Source of the DNA: Glutamicibacter arilaitensis Re117
GTDB taxonomy: Bacteria > Actinomycetota > Actinomycetes > Actinomycetales > Micrococcaceae
DNA length: 64,000 nt
Assembly: GCF_000197735.1 (NCBI RefSeq)
Contig: NC_014550.1
Location: 3,795,258 to 3,859,257, forward strand
Reading direction: 5' to 3'
Shown here: one piece after another, positions 7,244 through 15,737 of the stretch
Numbering within the stretch: the stretch's first letter is position 1
Layout: the number at the start of each line of letters is the position of its first letter
Translations under genes and position numbers: made by a program
Notes under the pieces: generated by a model
The model's input: only the letters and a program-made list of their open reading frames with translations
Databases searched by the model: none
Told to the model about the DNA's origin: nothing

Positions 7244-8599
7244 TTAACCCTCGTTGGACATGTTGTTGAAGCGCGAGTAGTGGCCCTGGAAGGCCACCGT
7301 AATGGTCTTAGTCGGACCTGCACGGTGCTTAGCGATAATTACGTCTGCTTCGCCCGGACGGTTTTCCTTGTCGTAGACGTCGTCGCGGTGCAGCAAGATC
7401 ACCATGTCGGCGTCCTGCTCGATCGAGCCCGATTCACGAAGGTCCGAGATCATCGGCTTCTTATCAGTCCGCTGTTCCGAGCCACGGTTCAACTGCGAAA
7501 GTGCAATCAGCGGAACGTCGAGTTCCTTGGCCAGCAGCTTGAGGTTACGCGAGAATTCGGAAACTTCCTGCTGGCGTGATTCCACGCGCTTGCCCGAGCT
7601 CATCAGCTGCAAGTAGTCCAAGACAATCATGCGCAACTCATTGCGCTGCTTCAGGCGACGGCACTTGGCGCGGATTTCCATCATGGACATATTCGGAGAA
7701 TCATCGATGAACAACGGGGCTTCGTTCAATCGACCCATCGTGGTGGCAATTTTGGTCCACTGGGCATCCTCGACAGAACCCTTGCGCAGATCTTGGAGCT
7801 GGATAGATGCTTCGGCGGAGAGCAAGCGCATCGCAATTTCATTGCGGCCCATTTCCAAGGAGAAGAAGACGGTAGCCATATTGTGCCTGATGGCAGCCGA
7901 ACGGGCGAAGTCCAAGGCGAAGGTCGACTTGCCCACTGCAGGACGTGCGGCGATGATGATCATCTGGCCGCCCTTAAGTCCCTGGGTCAGTTCATCGAAT
8001 TCGTAGAATCCGGTAGGTACGCCGGTAATGCCGTCACCAGCATTCGCCGCATTCTCAATTTCATCGACCGTATCTTCGATGATGTCCGAGAGGCGCACGT
8101 AGTCTTCACTGTTGCGGTTTTCGGCAACCTTGTAAACCTCTGCCTGGGCTTCGTTGACGATGGCGTCAACTTCACCATCTGGCGAATAACCCATCTGGAC
8201 AATGCGGGTACCTGCGTCGACCAATCGGCGCAGCACAGCACGTTCACGCACGATTTCTGCGTAGTACCCTGCGTTGGCTGCAGTTGGAACCTGCTGGATG
8301 AGGTTATGCAGGTATGCTGCACCGCCAATGCGTGAAATCTCTCCGCGCTTGGTCAGCAAGTCGGCAACTGTCACCGCATCAGCTGGTTCGCCGCGACCAT
8401 AGAGGTCAACAATCGCCTCATAGATGGATTCGTGGGCCGGGCGATAGAAGTCGGTGCCACGGATGGCTTCGACCACATCAGCAATGGCGTCCTTGGAGAG
8501 CATCATGCCGCCGAGGACCGACATTTCGGCCTCAACATCCTGTGGCGGCTTACGCCCTGCGTCGGATTCTCGTCCTTCATAAACCGGCTCAGCACTCAT
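7244..8599 (-). CDS. dnaB: replicative DNA helicase DnaB
   Basis: A 451-residue hexameric helicase that unwinds DNA at the replication fork. The N-terminal DnaB domain (about 20-125) reads DVEAEMSVLGGMMLSKDAI; the RecA-like motor has Walker A ARPAVGKST at 218-226 and Walker B MIVLDYLQLM, then SQLNRGSEQRTDKKP and DLRESGSIEQDADMV. No intein is visible. I chose the ATG at 8599, preceded by GGAAG about 9 bases upstream; the open frame continues upstream to 8728 without family similarity. In many actinobacteria dnaB is close to rpsF-ssb-rpsR-rplI; here it is about 9.5 kb away. Its upstream region carries a DnaA-box cluster. Confidence 0.97.
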   Translation of the reverse strand: MSAEPVYEGRESDAGRKPPQDVEAEMSVLGGMMLSKDAIADVVEAIRGTDFYRPAHESIYEAIVDLYGRGEPADAVTVADLLTKRGEISRIGGAAYLHNLIQQVPTAANAGYYAEIVRERAVLRRLVDAGTRIVQMGYSPDGEVDAIVNEAQAEVYKVAENRNSEDYVRLSDIIEDTVDEIENAANAGDGITGVPTGFYEFDELTQGLKGGQMIIIAARPAVGKSTFALDFARSAAIRHNMATVFFSLEMGRNEIAMRLLSAEASIQLQDLRKGSVEDAQWTKIATTMGRLNEAPLFIDDSPNMSMMEIRAKCRRLKQRNELRMIVLDYLQLMSSGKRVESRQQEVSEFSRNLKLLAKELDVPLIALSQLNRGSEQRTDKKPMISDLRESGSIEQDADMVILLHRDDVYDKENRPGEADVIIAKHRAGPTKTITVAFQGHYSRFNNMSNEG

Positions 8600-8702
8600 T
8601 GCAGACACTTCCATCCCTATTGACCCGCTGAGAAAAATTCTCCCTGCCTCATGGCAACGCTCCATCATGTCAGTCGACACGGACATTTGGATATTAAGCG
8701 CC

Positions 8703-9152
8703 TGTGGATATTTCTCTCCCAAAGCCAACAGTAGGGGTGTTATTAACAGGCGTAAACCTCATTATCCACAGAATATGTGGATAACCACGCTGTACCTGTG
8801 GACGTCCCTGTTCACTGTCTGGGGAGAACTCTGTGGATTACCCCACTTTGTACCTATCAAACTGGATGTGACTAGGCTTTTTCGGTTTACACACCTGTGG
8901 ACAGAAAGTATATTCATTGAAGGTCACGGCATCACGCCCAGAGTTATCAACACCCAAAATCACCCAGTTTCCGGGGTTTTTCGCTCCTTGTGCACATTTC
9001 CCCACCCCCAGTCCACAGTTCTGTGGATATCCTTGTGGATACTCGAAGTTTCACAAAACCCTTAGTCATCCCGGATTAAATTCATCCGAATACGTCAAAA
9101 CCGTGAATAGTCCACAATCGGCGGCCCTCGTACCCCAGGGTCCGGTGGATAA
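8703..9152. promoter_or_regulatory. cluster of about 12 DnaA-box-like 9-mers upstream of dnaB
   Basis: Two perfect boxes lie as an inverted pair, TTATCCACA at 8762-8770 and TGTGGATAA at 8776-8784. One-mismatch boxes lie at 8703, 8832, 8944, 9022, 9034 and 9144; weaker TGTGGAC or GTCCACA forms at 8797, 8896, 9009 and 9108. Both orientations occur. The 655-bp gap between dnaB and the flavin reductase has no credible ORF. This density is typical of oriC-like or DnaA-titration regions. Confidence 0.85.
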
Positions 9153-9254
9153 CTTATTGTGCGTAACGGTGAGGCGAACAGGCGCGCGCTTAAAACAAAC
9201 AGCGCCGACTGGATCAACTAAATGAACCAGCCGGCGCTGAAAGCTAAGAGGGTT

Positions 9255-9755
9255 TTATACCAGTTCAGGAACTGGCAGCGAGTGGAACTGCGAATCATGG
9301 AAGATCTGTGGCAGGTGCCCTGAGGTGCGATGCCCATGAACTTCCAAAAGAACTACCCAGTGATCGCCTGCTTCGACTTCGTTGTAGATTGAGGTCTCCA
9401 GCCAAAGCGTGGAATCGTCAACAAAGAGCGCACCCTGATCTGTGCCGGTGGTTTCGATACCGCGGAATCGATCGCCATTCTTCGAAGCAATCTGCGCGCA
9501 AACACCGTCATTGCGTTCACTGAGCACCGAGACACCAATGCGACCAGCGTCGCGCAGCTTGGGCCAGGTGTTCGAGGATTTCTGCACCGCGAACATTACC
9601 AATGCAGGTTCAAGGGAAACGCCAACGGTAAACGATGAAGCGACAATGCCGGTCTTCTCGCCGTCCAATTCAGCACAAAGGGCGGCTACGCCCGAGGGGT
9701 GCTGAGCGAATACCTTGCGTAGGGTCAACGGGTCAAGTTCAAGATTCAATGACAT
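9255..9755 (-). CDS. flavin reductase family protein
   Basis: A 166-residue flavin-reductase-like (HpaC/PheA2 type) domain protein. Features are the N-terminal LRKVFAQHPSGVAALCAEL, the FMN-contact stretch GIVASSFTVGVSLEPALVMFAVQKSSNTWP, the segment RIGVSVLSERNDGVC, and a late GDHWVVLLEVHG. Such proteins reduce FMN or FAD with NAD(P)H for a partner monooxygenase, or use the flavin directly. No monooxygenase is adjacent, so the partner is unknown. The start is supported by GAAGGAA upstream of the ATG. Confidence 0.88.
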   Translation of the reverse strand: MSLNLELDPLTLRKVFAQHPSGVAALCAELDGEKTGIVASSFTVGVSLEPALVMFAVQKSSNTWPKLRDAGRIGVSVLSERNDGVCAQIASKNGDRFRGIETTGTDQGALFVDDSTLWLETSIYNEVEAGDHWVVLLEVHGHRTSGHLPQIFHDSQFHSLPVPELV

Positions 9756-10339
9756 GGCTCGATTCCTTCGGTCTTGCCCACCGCGCAGTAGCTCGCAAGC
9801 TAAGGCTTCTTGTTACCCGAAGCCGCTTGAGCTGAAATCCCGCGCCGTGTGCGGTACTTGTTCCAGCACATTTGTGTGGAACCGAATCCTCACCTGGAGC
9901 ACCCCACTACCGTTGAGAGGGTTGCCGATCAGCAAGCCAGGGCTTATAGCTGATGCTCTTGATTCTGATTAAAACGATATGGCCCATGACGAAGAAGCGT
10001 CAAACATTTCACTTCGCAAATCGCAATATTTAAAGAAATGTTCGATTCAACCCGTCACTAGCGCGCATTTGGCAGTCTTTTATTCGTTGAATGACGTTGT
10101 CGCTAGAACCTTCCGGCCGACGAGCGCAGCAAGGCCCCGCGACCGCCGAATCGGCATGAGATCAGCATTCTTCCGGAAACTAGAGCCCTGCCGCGAATTC
10201 CCTACCGCCCACCGTAATGAAACTTGGTTTCTCCGCATGACGCCGAGGTTCATGCCATTATTGGTCACAGAGTGCGTTGAGTCACACTCCTGCTTAATGT
10301 TGACCGTACCCGCGATGACGATTGAGGAATAGCCACACC
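9756..10339. other. intergenic region without recognised gene
   Basis: About 580 bases between divergent genes. Frames here are short or lack ribosome binding sites and family features. It should contain the promoters of both neighbours; I could not place them with confidence. Confidence 0.5.
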
Positions 10340-11947
10340 ATGGTAGAGATTCAGGCCAACCATTCAGAATTGACCCCACTGCGCTTCCTGGAACGCACCG
10401 CCGAGGTCTACCCGAATAAAAGCGCCGTCATCCATGGAACCCGCAGCTATTCCTATAACGAGTTCGAAGCACGAGTGCACCGCTTTGCCCAAGCGCTCAA
10501 AGCACGCATTGAGCCCGGTGACCGCGTCGCCGTACTGGCGCCGAACACTCCAGAGATGCTCATGGCGCACTACGCCGTGCCGCTGGCCGGTGGCGTGCTC
10601 ATTGCCCTGAACACCCGGCTTTCGGCCCACGAACTGCAGTACATCGTTGATCATTCTGAGGCGAAGCTGATGCTCGCCGATACCGAACTGCTGGAAAACG
10701 CCGAGACCCTGCGCCGGGAGAACCCGACGCTGGATGCCCTCATCGAGATCACCGATGACCAATATGACGGAGCACGCCCAAACGTCCAGGTCGATGCCAC
10801 CCTGGATGAGCTGCTGGCCGAAGCCTCCGATGAAAAGCTTCCCTACGCGATCGCTGACGAACGGGCTCCGATCACCCTGAACTACACCTCGGGCACCACC
10901 GGCAAGCCCAAGGGCGTGCTCTACTCGCACCGCGGCAGCTACCTGAACTCCTTGGGCGAAGCGCACCACCAGGGCTTCACCGCACAAACCCGCTACTTGT
11001 GGACTCTGCCGATGTTCCACTGCAATGGCTGGTGCACCCCGTGGGCGGTCACGGCGGCCGGTGGCACCCACCTGAGCCTGCGCGGGGTGCGAGAAGATGC
11101 TGTTTGGGATGCCATCGAGAATCTGGGGACCACCCACCTGTGCGGCGCCCCGACCGTCTGCTCCATCATCGCCGACTCCACCCGCGCCCACCAGCTCGAT
11201 TCCCCGCTGCGCATCACCACCGCAGGCGCTCCCCCGTCACCGGCAATCATCTCCAAGCTGCAGAAGCTGGGCATCGAGGTCGTCCACGTCTATGGGCTCA
11301 CCGAGGTCTACGGGCCGTACACGGTCTGCGAGTACCAGGATGAATGGGATGAGCTCGATGGCCCGGGCCGGGCCGCGAAACTGGCACGCCAAGGCGTTGG
11401 CATGATCACCGCCGAGTCCGCGCGCATTGTTGATGAGAACATGAACAATGTGCCGGCGGATGGGCAGACCATGGGTGAAATCGTGCTGCGCGGCAATAAC
11501 GTCATGATCGGCTACTACCGCGACGAAGCGGCCACCGCCCAAGCTTTCCATGGCGGCTGGTTCCACACCGGCGACCTCGGCGTCATGCACCCGGACGGCT
11601 ACATCCAGGTGCGCGACCGGGCCAAGGACATCATCATTTCCGGCGGCGAGAACATCTCCACCATCGAGGTGGAACAGGCCCTCGCGTCGCATCCAGAGGT
11701 GCTGGATCTTGCAGTCATCGGCGTCGCCGATGAGAAATGGGGTGAGCGTCCGGTGGCTTATGTCATCCGCGCCAGCGGATCCACCCTGGATGCCGAAACC
11801 CTGATCGGCTTCGCCCGCGAAAAGCTGGCCGGATTCAAGGTGCCGCGCACCATCGTCTTCCCGCAGGATCTGCCGCGCACCTCCACTGGTAAGGTGCAGA
11901 AGAATGTCCTGCGCGCCCAGGCGCTCGAAGACAGCACAACGAACTAG
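10340..11947 (+). CDS. AMP-forming acyl-CoA synthetase (fatty acid-CoA ligase type)
   Basis: A 535-residue member of the ANL superfamily that would activate a carboxylic acid with ATP and join it to CoA. The P-loop motif reads YTSGTTGKPKGV near residue 180; the adenosine contacts are VYGLTEVYGP; the hinge and catalytic region contain WFHTGDLGVMHPDGYI, DRAKDIIISGGENIS and the catalytic lysine in PRTSTGKVQK near the C-terminus. The overall look fits medium- or long-chain ligases; the chain length cannot be read. The ATG at 10340 has GAGGAAT about 9 bases upstream; an upstream TTG at 10322 is less likely. It is 15 bases from a thioesterase gene, forming an operon. Confidence 0.92.
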   Translation: MVEIQANHSELTPLRFLERTAEVYPNKSAVIHGTRSYSYNEFEARVHRFAQALKARIEPGDRVAVLAPNTPEMLMAHYAVPLAGGVLIALNTRLSAHELQYIVDHSEAKLMLADTELLENAETLRRENPTLDALIEITDDQYDGARPNVQVDATLDELLAEASDEKLPYAIADERAPITLNYTSGTTGKPKGVLYSHRGSYLNSLGEAHHQGFTAQTRYLWTLPMFHCNGWCTPWAVTAAGGTHLSLRGVREDAVWDAIENLGTTHLCGAPTVCSIIADSTRAHQLDSPLRITTAGAPPSPAIISKLQKLGIEVVHVYGLTEVYGPYTVCEYQDEWDELDGPGRAAKLARQGVGMITAESARIVDENMNNVPADGQTMGEIVLRGNNVMIGYYRDEAATAQAFHGGWFHTGDLGVMHPDGYIQVRDRAKDIIISGGENISTIEVEQALASHPEVLDLAVIGVADEKWGERPVAYVIRASGSTLDAETLIGFAREKLAGFKVPRTIVFPQDLPRTSTGKVQKNVLRAQALEDSTTN

Positions 11948-11962
11948 CCCGAGGACCAGTAA

Positions 11963-12379
11963 TTGGATAAGCCAGCACCACGGATTCCCGACAAGACCAG
12001 CCGATTCAGCGCAAGCATCGGATTGGAATTCGATGAAATCACTGCCACTGAAGTACGTGCCCACGCGACGTTGGACGAGAACCACCACACCCCGTGGGGC
12101 GTGGTCCATGGCGGCGTGTACGCCTCGATGATCGAGAGCGCAGGGTCGGTTGGCGCCAGCTATGCGGTGGCCGAACGCGGGCAATTCGCCGTCGGAGTGC
12201 ATAACGCAACCGATTTCCTGCGCCCATCCACCGGGGCGCGGGTCCAGGTGGTCGCCACCGCGCTGTTCCAAGGGCGCACCCAGCAGCTCTGGGAGGTCAT
12301 CATCACCGATGAAGCCACCGGCAAGCAGCTCTCCCGTGGCCAACTGCGTACCCAGAATGTGGATCTGCCCAAGGGCTAA
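11963..12379 (+). CDS. PaaI-type hotdog thioesterase
   Basis: A 138-residue single hotdog domain. The motif HHTPWGVVHGGVYASMIES is typical of PaaI/4-hydroxybenzoyl-CoA thioesterase-like enzymes, and the central strand is FAVGVHNATDFLRPS. It would hydrolyse acyl-CoA thioesters, plausibly the product of the CoA ligase immediately upstream. The start is a TTG with GAGGACC upstream; no ATG fits the family start. Substrate unknown. Confidence 0.87.
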   Translation: MDKPAPRIPDKTSRFSASIGLEFDEITATEVRAHATLDENHHTPWGVVHGGVYASMIESAGSVGASYAVAERGQFAVGVHNATDFLRPSTGARVQVVATALFQGRTQQLWEVIITDEATGKQLSRGQLRTQNVDLPKG

Positions 12380-13120
12380 GGCATCCCTGCAGATGGGATT
12401 CGACTACGCGGCGTTCAAGGCACCAGTTCCGACACCACAAGGTTTAAGGAACGACGTAGAAGCCTGCCTCTGCACCTAGTTTCTCTTGCCGTAGCTTTCG
12501 AACGTTCAATCACACGTTAGGTTTACCCGTCAGCCCCTAAGTAGCAGCAACGGTGCCTCACGAAACCCAAACACCCAACAACGTATCGACGAAGGCGTGG
12601 CTTCGACACCTGGGTACACGACAAGAATGCCTTGGGTTTGCGAATAGAAACGGCGACGGACGCATGCCCGTTTGGGTTAATTAGGTGCGGTCCATGACAT
12701 GGGATCGTTCAAACTGCAGTCGCCTTGGATCCATTTCGTCATTCGAACAATGGGAACTACGGTTCGCGAGGATGCTTGGCATGCTCTTGCGAGCATGCCC
12801 TGCTCAAGGGCTTCATGCAGAACGCATATAAGATGCGGACCAAAGGAACCCCGACCTTGGACGGGCTAGTGAGCAGGCACCAATTCAGTCACTTCGTTCG
12901 TCAGCGTACCGACCGTTGGTTTTAATGCCCCGTGCAACGTCACCGGCTTTCTAGTACTGAGGCTCACCGAGCACCATACTTAAGTATGATTCTTTTGAAA
13001 ATACCCTTTTGCTAGTATGAATATAAGAAATCATCAAGATGTTCAGTTTCCGCTTGGTGAAGTATGAGGTGCGCGCAGCACCAAGATCTACAACCGCTAC
13101 ACGAGCTGCACGGGAGAAGA
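12380..13120. other. about 740-bp intergenic region, small hairpin only
   Basis: No credible gene on either strand; a 66-codon open frame at 12725-12925 lacks a ribosome binding site and any recognisable protein pattern. A 9-bp perfect hairpin (GGCATGCTC, loop TTGC) lies at 12778-12799 without a T-run. The base composition near 12950-13060 drops towards AT. Confidence 0.5.
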
Positions 13121-13417
13121 ATGCTGAAATACCTCGGTCTTTCTAACAACGACCCTGGCGATACTTTGCCCATGTGGCACGGAGTCGACAAGAAGAAACG
13201 AGCTTTGGCGTTATTAGCATCAGTCCTCCTTGCCTCGGCGATGTTCTTCCTAACGTCTTGGCTACTCTCGGATGCCCCTAAGACCAGCTTCACAAAGTAT
13301 GTTCCTGTCATGTTTGCTGCATTAACTCTCTCGCTCTCAACTGTGATTGCGGAACGTTCGCTTGTGCGCGCTCCGGGAAAATCTGAGCAAGACCAGCTTG
13401 AACAGTGGAAAAATTAG
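13121..13417 (+). CDS. small two-helix membrane protein, unknown
   Basis: A 98-residue protein with two hydrophobic helices, LALLASVLLASAMFFLTSWLL and YVPVMFAALTLSLSTVIA, joined by a short SDAPKTSFTK loop, and a hydrophilic acidic tail. I chose the ATG at 13121 because GGGAGAAG lies just before it; the open frame begins earlier at 13064. I recognise no family. Both ends are likely cytoplasmic. Confidence 0.55.
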   Translation: MLKYLGLSNNDPGDTLPMWHGVDKKKRALALLASVLLASAMFFLTSWLLSDAPKTSFTKYVPVMFAALTLSLSTVIAERSLVRAPGKSEQDQLEQWKN

Positions 13418-13613
13418 GTTCATTCTTTAGTTCTAGTCAGACCGTATTTCAGTGTTCTTGAAGAGCGTTGCATTGCGGCGCGGCTTCGCAGCTGCTCTAA
13501 CTGACTCACAGAGGAACAGAACGCACCATGGCCAGTTCCGTGAGCTTTTGGTTCACATGCTGTTTCTGCAATCCACTGAAGTAGTCCGAACAACATAGGA
13601 AGAAGTTGCGCAA

Positions 13614-13892
13614 ATGAATGTCTCCGCAGGCAAACTCGTCGGCAAATGTCCGCTATGGACTTGGGTAATGATGGGATTGGCGCTTGCTTCTGCCCTGGCC
13701 CTTATTGACTGGGAAAATACGGGGGCAGCAAAGCCATTCTGGATGTTCCTCCTGCCCACTGCCTTTGGATTATTGGGCGGCATCATCGCTGCGCTAAAGA
13801 AGAGCTATGGTTGGGCCCTGATCTCCTTGGCATTCGGCTTGCTGGCTGTGCAACTGCTCTCCGTCGTGGTCACATTGGTCCAGGGTCCATAG
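13614..13892 (+). CDS. small three-helix membrane protein, unknown
   Basis: A 92-residue hydrophobic protein with three predicted membrane helices at about 17-32, 43-60 and 66-89. The first loop carries DWENTGAAKPFW and the second a short basic AALKKSYGW turn. AGGAAGAAG precedes the ATG by about 9 bases. The layout resembles many small uncharacterised actinobacterial membrane proteins. Function unknown. Confidence 0.6.
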   Translation: MNVSAGKLVGKCPLWTWVMMGLALASALALIDWENTGAAKPFWMFLLPTAFGLLGGIIAALKKSYGWALISLAFGLLAVQLLSVVVTLVQGP

Positions 13893-13986
13893 CGGTTCCC
13901 TGAGAATCCCGAGTAACTGCTTTTCTCGCTGCGAGCACGGGCGTACGGTAGGTGGCATCTACCGCCCGAACTTCAGGAGGTTCGCC

Positions 13987-14577
13987 GTGAGTGCGACCTA
14001 TACCTTCGATGTATTCAGCAGCCTTGATGGCTTCGGCAGTGCCGGAAGCGATTGGGGCGGCTATTGGGGAAAGCAAGGACCGGAGCTGCTGGCCCATCGG
14101 CTCGAACAATATACGCAGCCATGCCGCATGGTGTTCGGGGCCAACACTTTCCGCCTGTTCAGCCTCTTCTGGGAAGAAATCGAAGCGAATCCCGAGGTTG
14201 AAGACGCGTGGGGCGTGGCCTTGCACGACAAGCCTGCCACCGTCATCTCCACCACCTTGGAAGAGCCGCTGAAGTGGCCCAATCCCACACTGGAGCGCGC
14301 TGATGCGCTGGAGGTCGTCGCGCGGCTGAAGGAAACCTCGGATGTGCCCCTGCGCTCCCACGGAAGTTTGGCCATGAACCATTCCCTGCTCGCTGCAGGC
14401 TTGGTGGACTTCATCCAGGTGACCATCTTCCCGGTGCTGACCGGCCACAGCGGCTCCGCTCCAGTACTTGGCGGGGTGGACGACTATGACTTGGAACTTG
14501 TCAATTCCAAGTTGCTGGATGGCCGGATACAGGAATTGACCTACCGCCCGTCACGCCATCAACCGGCACACAGCTAG
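13987..14577 (+). CDS. dihydrofolate reductase/RibD C-terminal-like reductase
   Basis: A 196-residue protein of the RibD C-terminal/DHFR-like family, which usually binds NADPH. Features are the N-terminal strand TYTFDVFSSLDGF, the segment CRMVFGANTF, KPATVISTTL, and SHGSLAMNHSLLAAGLVDF followed by VTIFPVLTG. Members outside folate and riboflavin metabolism are common in actinobacteria and their substrates are not known. The GTG start has AGGAGG about 8 bases upstream. The next gene begins 7 bases after its stop. Confidence 0.88.
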   Translation: MSATYTFDVFSSLDGFGSAGSDWGGYWGKQGPELLAHRLEQYTQPCRMVFGANTFRLFSLFWEEIEANPEVEDAWGVALHDKPATVISTTLEEPLKWPNPTLERADALEVVARLKETSDVPLRSHGSLAMNHSLLAAGLVDFIQVTIFPVLTGHSGSAPVLGGVDDYDLELVNSKLLDGRIQELTYRPSRHQPAHS

Positions 14578-14584
14578 CAGCACC

Positions 14585-15643
14585 ATGCGGCGCAAACTCG
14601 TTCCTTGGGTAGTCGCCGGCATGCTCATGCTCAATGGGTGTACTGCACCGACGGCCAGCGACCAGCCGGGCAGCTCGCCAGCTCCCCTGGCCACGGGACT
14701 GGAGGCGCCCTGGTCAATGGTCTATGCCCAAGGCAGCTTGCTGGTCAGCGAGCGGGATTCGGGACGGATCCTGGAAATCCTGGATTCCGGGCAGCATCGC
14801 GAAGTAGCTCGGGTCGATGGGGTGGCAGCCCAGGGCGAGTGCGGGTTGCTCGGCTTGGCCTTCCTCGCCCCCGATCAGTTGTATGCCTACTCCACTACGG
14901 AATCAGGCAACCGCATCCAGCAGTTCACCGTGCAGGGCAGCGCTGGAAGCCTTTCGCTCTCATCCCCGCGCACGCTGCTCGACACCTTGCCGTCGGCGAG
15001 CATCCACAATGGCGGGCGGCTGGCTATCGGCCCCGATGGCATGCTCTATGCCTCCGTCGGGGACGCGGCGGATCCCGAGCAGGCACAGGACCTCCAGCAA
15101 TTGGGCGGCAAGATACTGCGCATGGCACCGGAAGGCAGCATCCCGGACGATAACCCGTTCGCAGGTTCCTATGTCTACAGCTACGGGCACCGCAATGTGC
15201 AGGGCATGGCGTGGAGCTCGGACGGGACCATGTATGCCAGCGAGTTCGGGCAGAACACCTGGGATGAGCTGAACATGATCGAGGCCGGAGGCAATTACGG
15301 CTGGCCTCTGGTCGAGGGATCCGCCGGCACGACGGATCAGTACACTGATCCGATCGCGCAGTGGGCGCCGTCCGAGGCGAGCCCCAGCGGCATCGCGATT
15401 GTCGACGATACCTTGTACCTCGCAAACCTGCGCGGAGCGCTCCTGCGCAGCGTCAGTCTGGATTCACCCGATAGCCAATCAGAATTGCTGGTGGGCGAGC
15501 ATGGGAGGCTTCGCGATGCCTTGCTGTCCGAGAATGGGGACCTGCTGGTCTTGACCAGCAATACCGACGGCCGCGGCAACCCCACCCCGCAGGATGACCA
15601 GATCCTGGGCATCAAGCTCGCACCGCAGTCACCCACTGGATAA
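14585..15643 (+). CDS. PQQ-type sugar dehydrogenase-like lipoprotein
   Basis: A 352-residue exported lipoprotein. The N-terminus has two arginines, a hydrophobic core and a lipobox LNGC at residues 16-19. The mature part is a six-bladed beta-propeller of the glucose/sorbosone dehydrogenase family: LEAPWSMVYAQGSLLVSERDSGRI, GECGLLGLAF, IHNGGRLAIGPDGMLYASVGD, and YSYGHRNVQGMAW with the conserved GHRN histidine and arginine. Proteins of this family oxidise sugars with pyrroloquinoline quinone, but many actinobacterial members have unproven activity. Probably transcribed with the RibD-like gene 7 bases upstream. Confidence 0.88.
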   Translation: MRRKLVPWVVAGMLMLNGCTAPTASDQPGSSPAPLATGLEAPWSMVYAQGSLLVSERDSGRILEILDSGQHREVARVDGVAAQGECGLLGLAFLAPDQLYAYSTTESGNRIQQFTVQGSAGSLSLSSPRTLLDTLPSASIHNGGRLAIGPDGMLYASVGDAADPEQAQDLQQLGGKILRMAPEGSIPDDNPFAGSYVYSYGHRNVQGMAWSSDGTMYASEFGQNTWDELNMIEAGGNYGWPLVEGSAGTTDQYTDPIAQWAPSEASPSGIAIVDDTLYLANLRGALLRSVSLDSPDSQSELLVGEHGRLRDALLSENGDLLVLTSNTDGRGNPTPQDDQILGIKLAPQSPTG

Positions 15644-15685
15644 GCTCCGCCAAGCCGTCCCTGCGGCTGCGATCCCACGGAAATG

Positions 15686-15719
15686 GCGGAGGGCCGGCAC
15701 CATGATGCCGGCCCTCCGC
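15686..15719. terminator. strong hairpin between convergent genes
   Basis: Arms GCGGAGGGCCGGCA and its exact complement enclose a 6-base loop. It lies between the stops of the lipoprotein gene (plus) and the CoA-transferase gene (minus) and can serve both. Confidence 0.8.
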
Positions 15720-15737
15720 AAATGAATCCTTGCCAGC

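Noticed and set aside
9979..10332. 117-codon open frame upstream of the acyl-CoA ligase
   Set aside because: No ribosome binding site, mixed composition without recognisable domains, and it would fill the likely promoter region.
12725..12925. 66-codon open frame in the gap after the thioesterase
   Set aside because: No ribosome binding site and no protein-like pattern.
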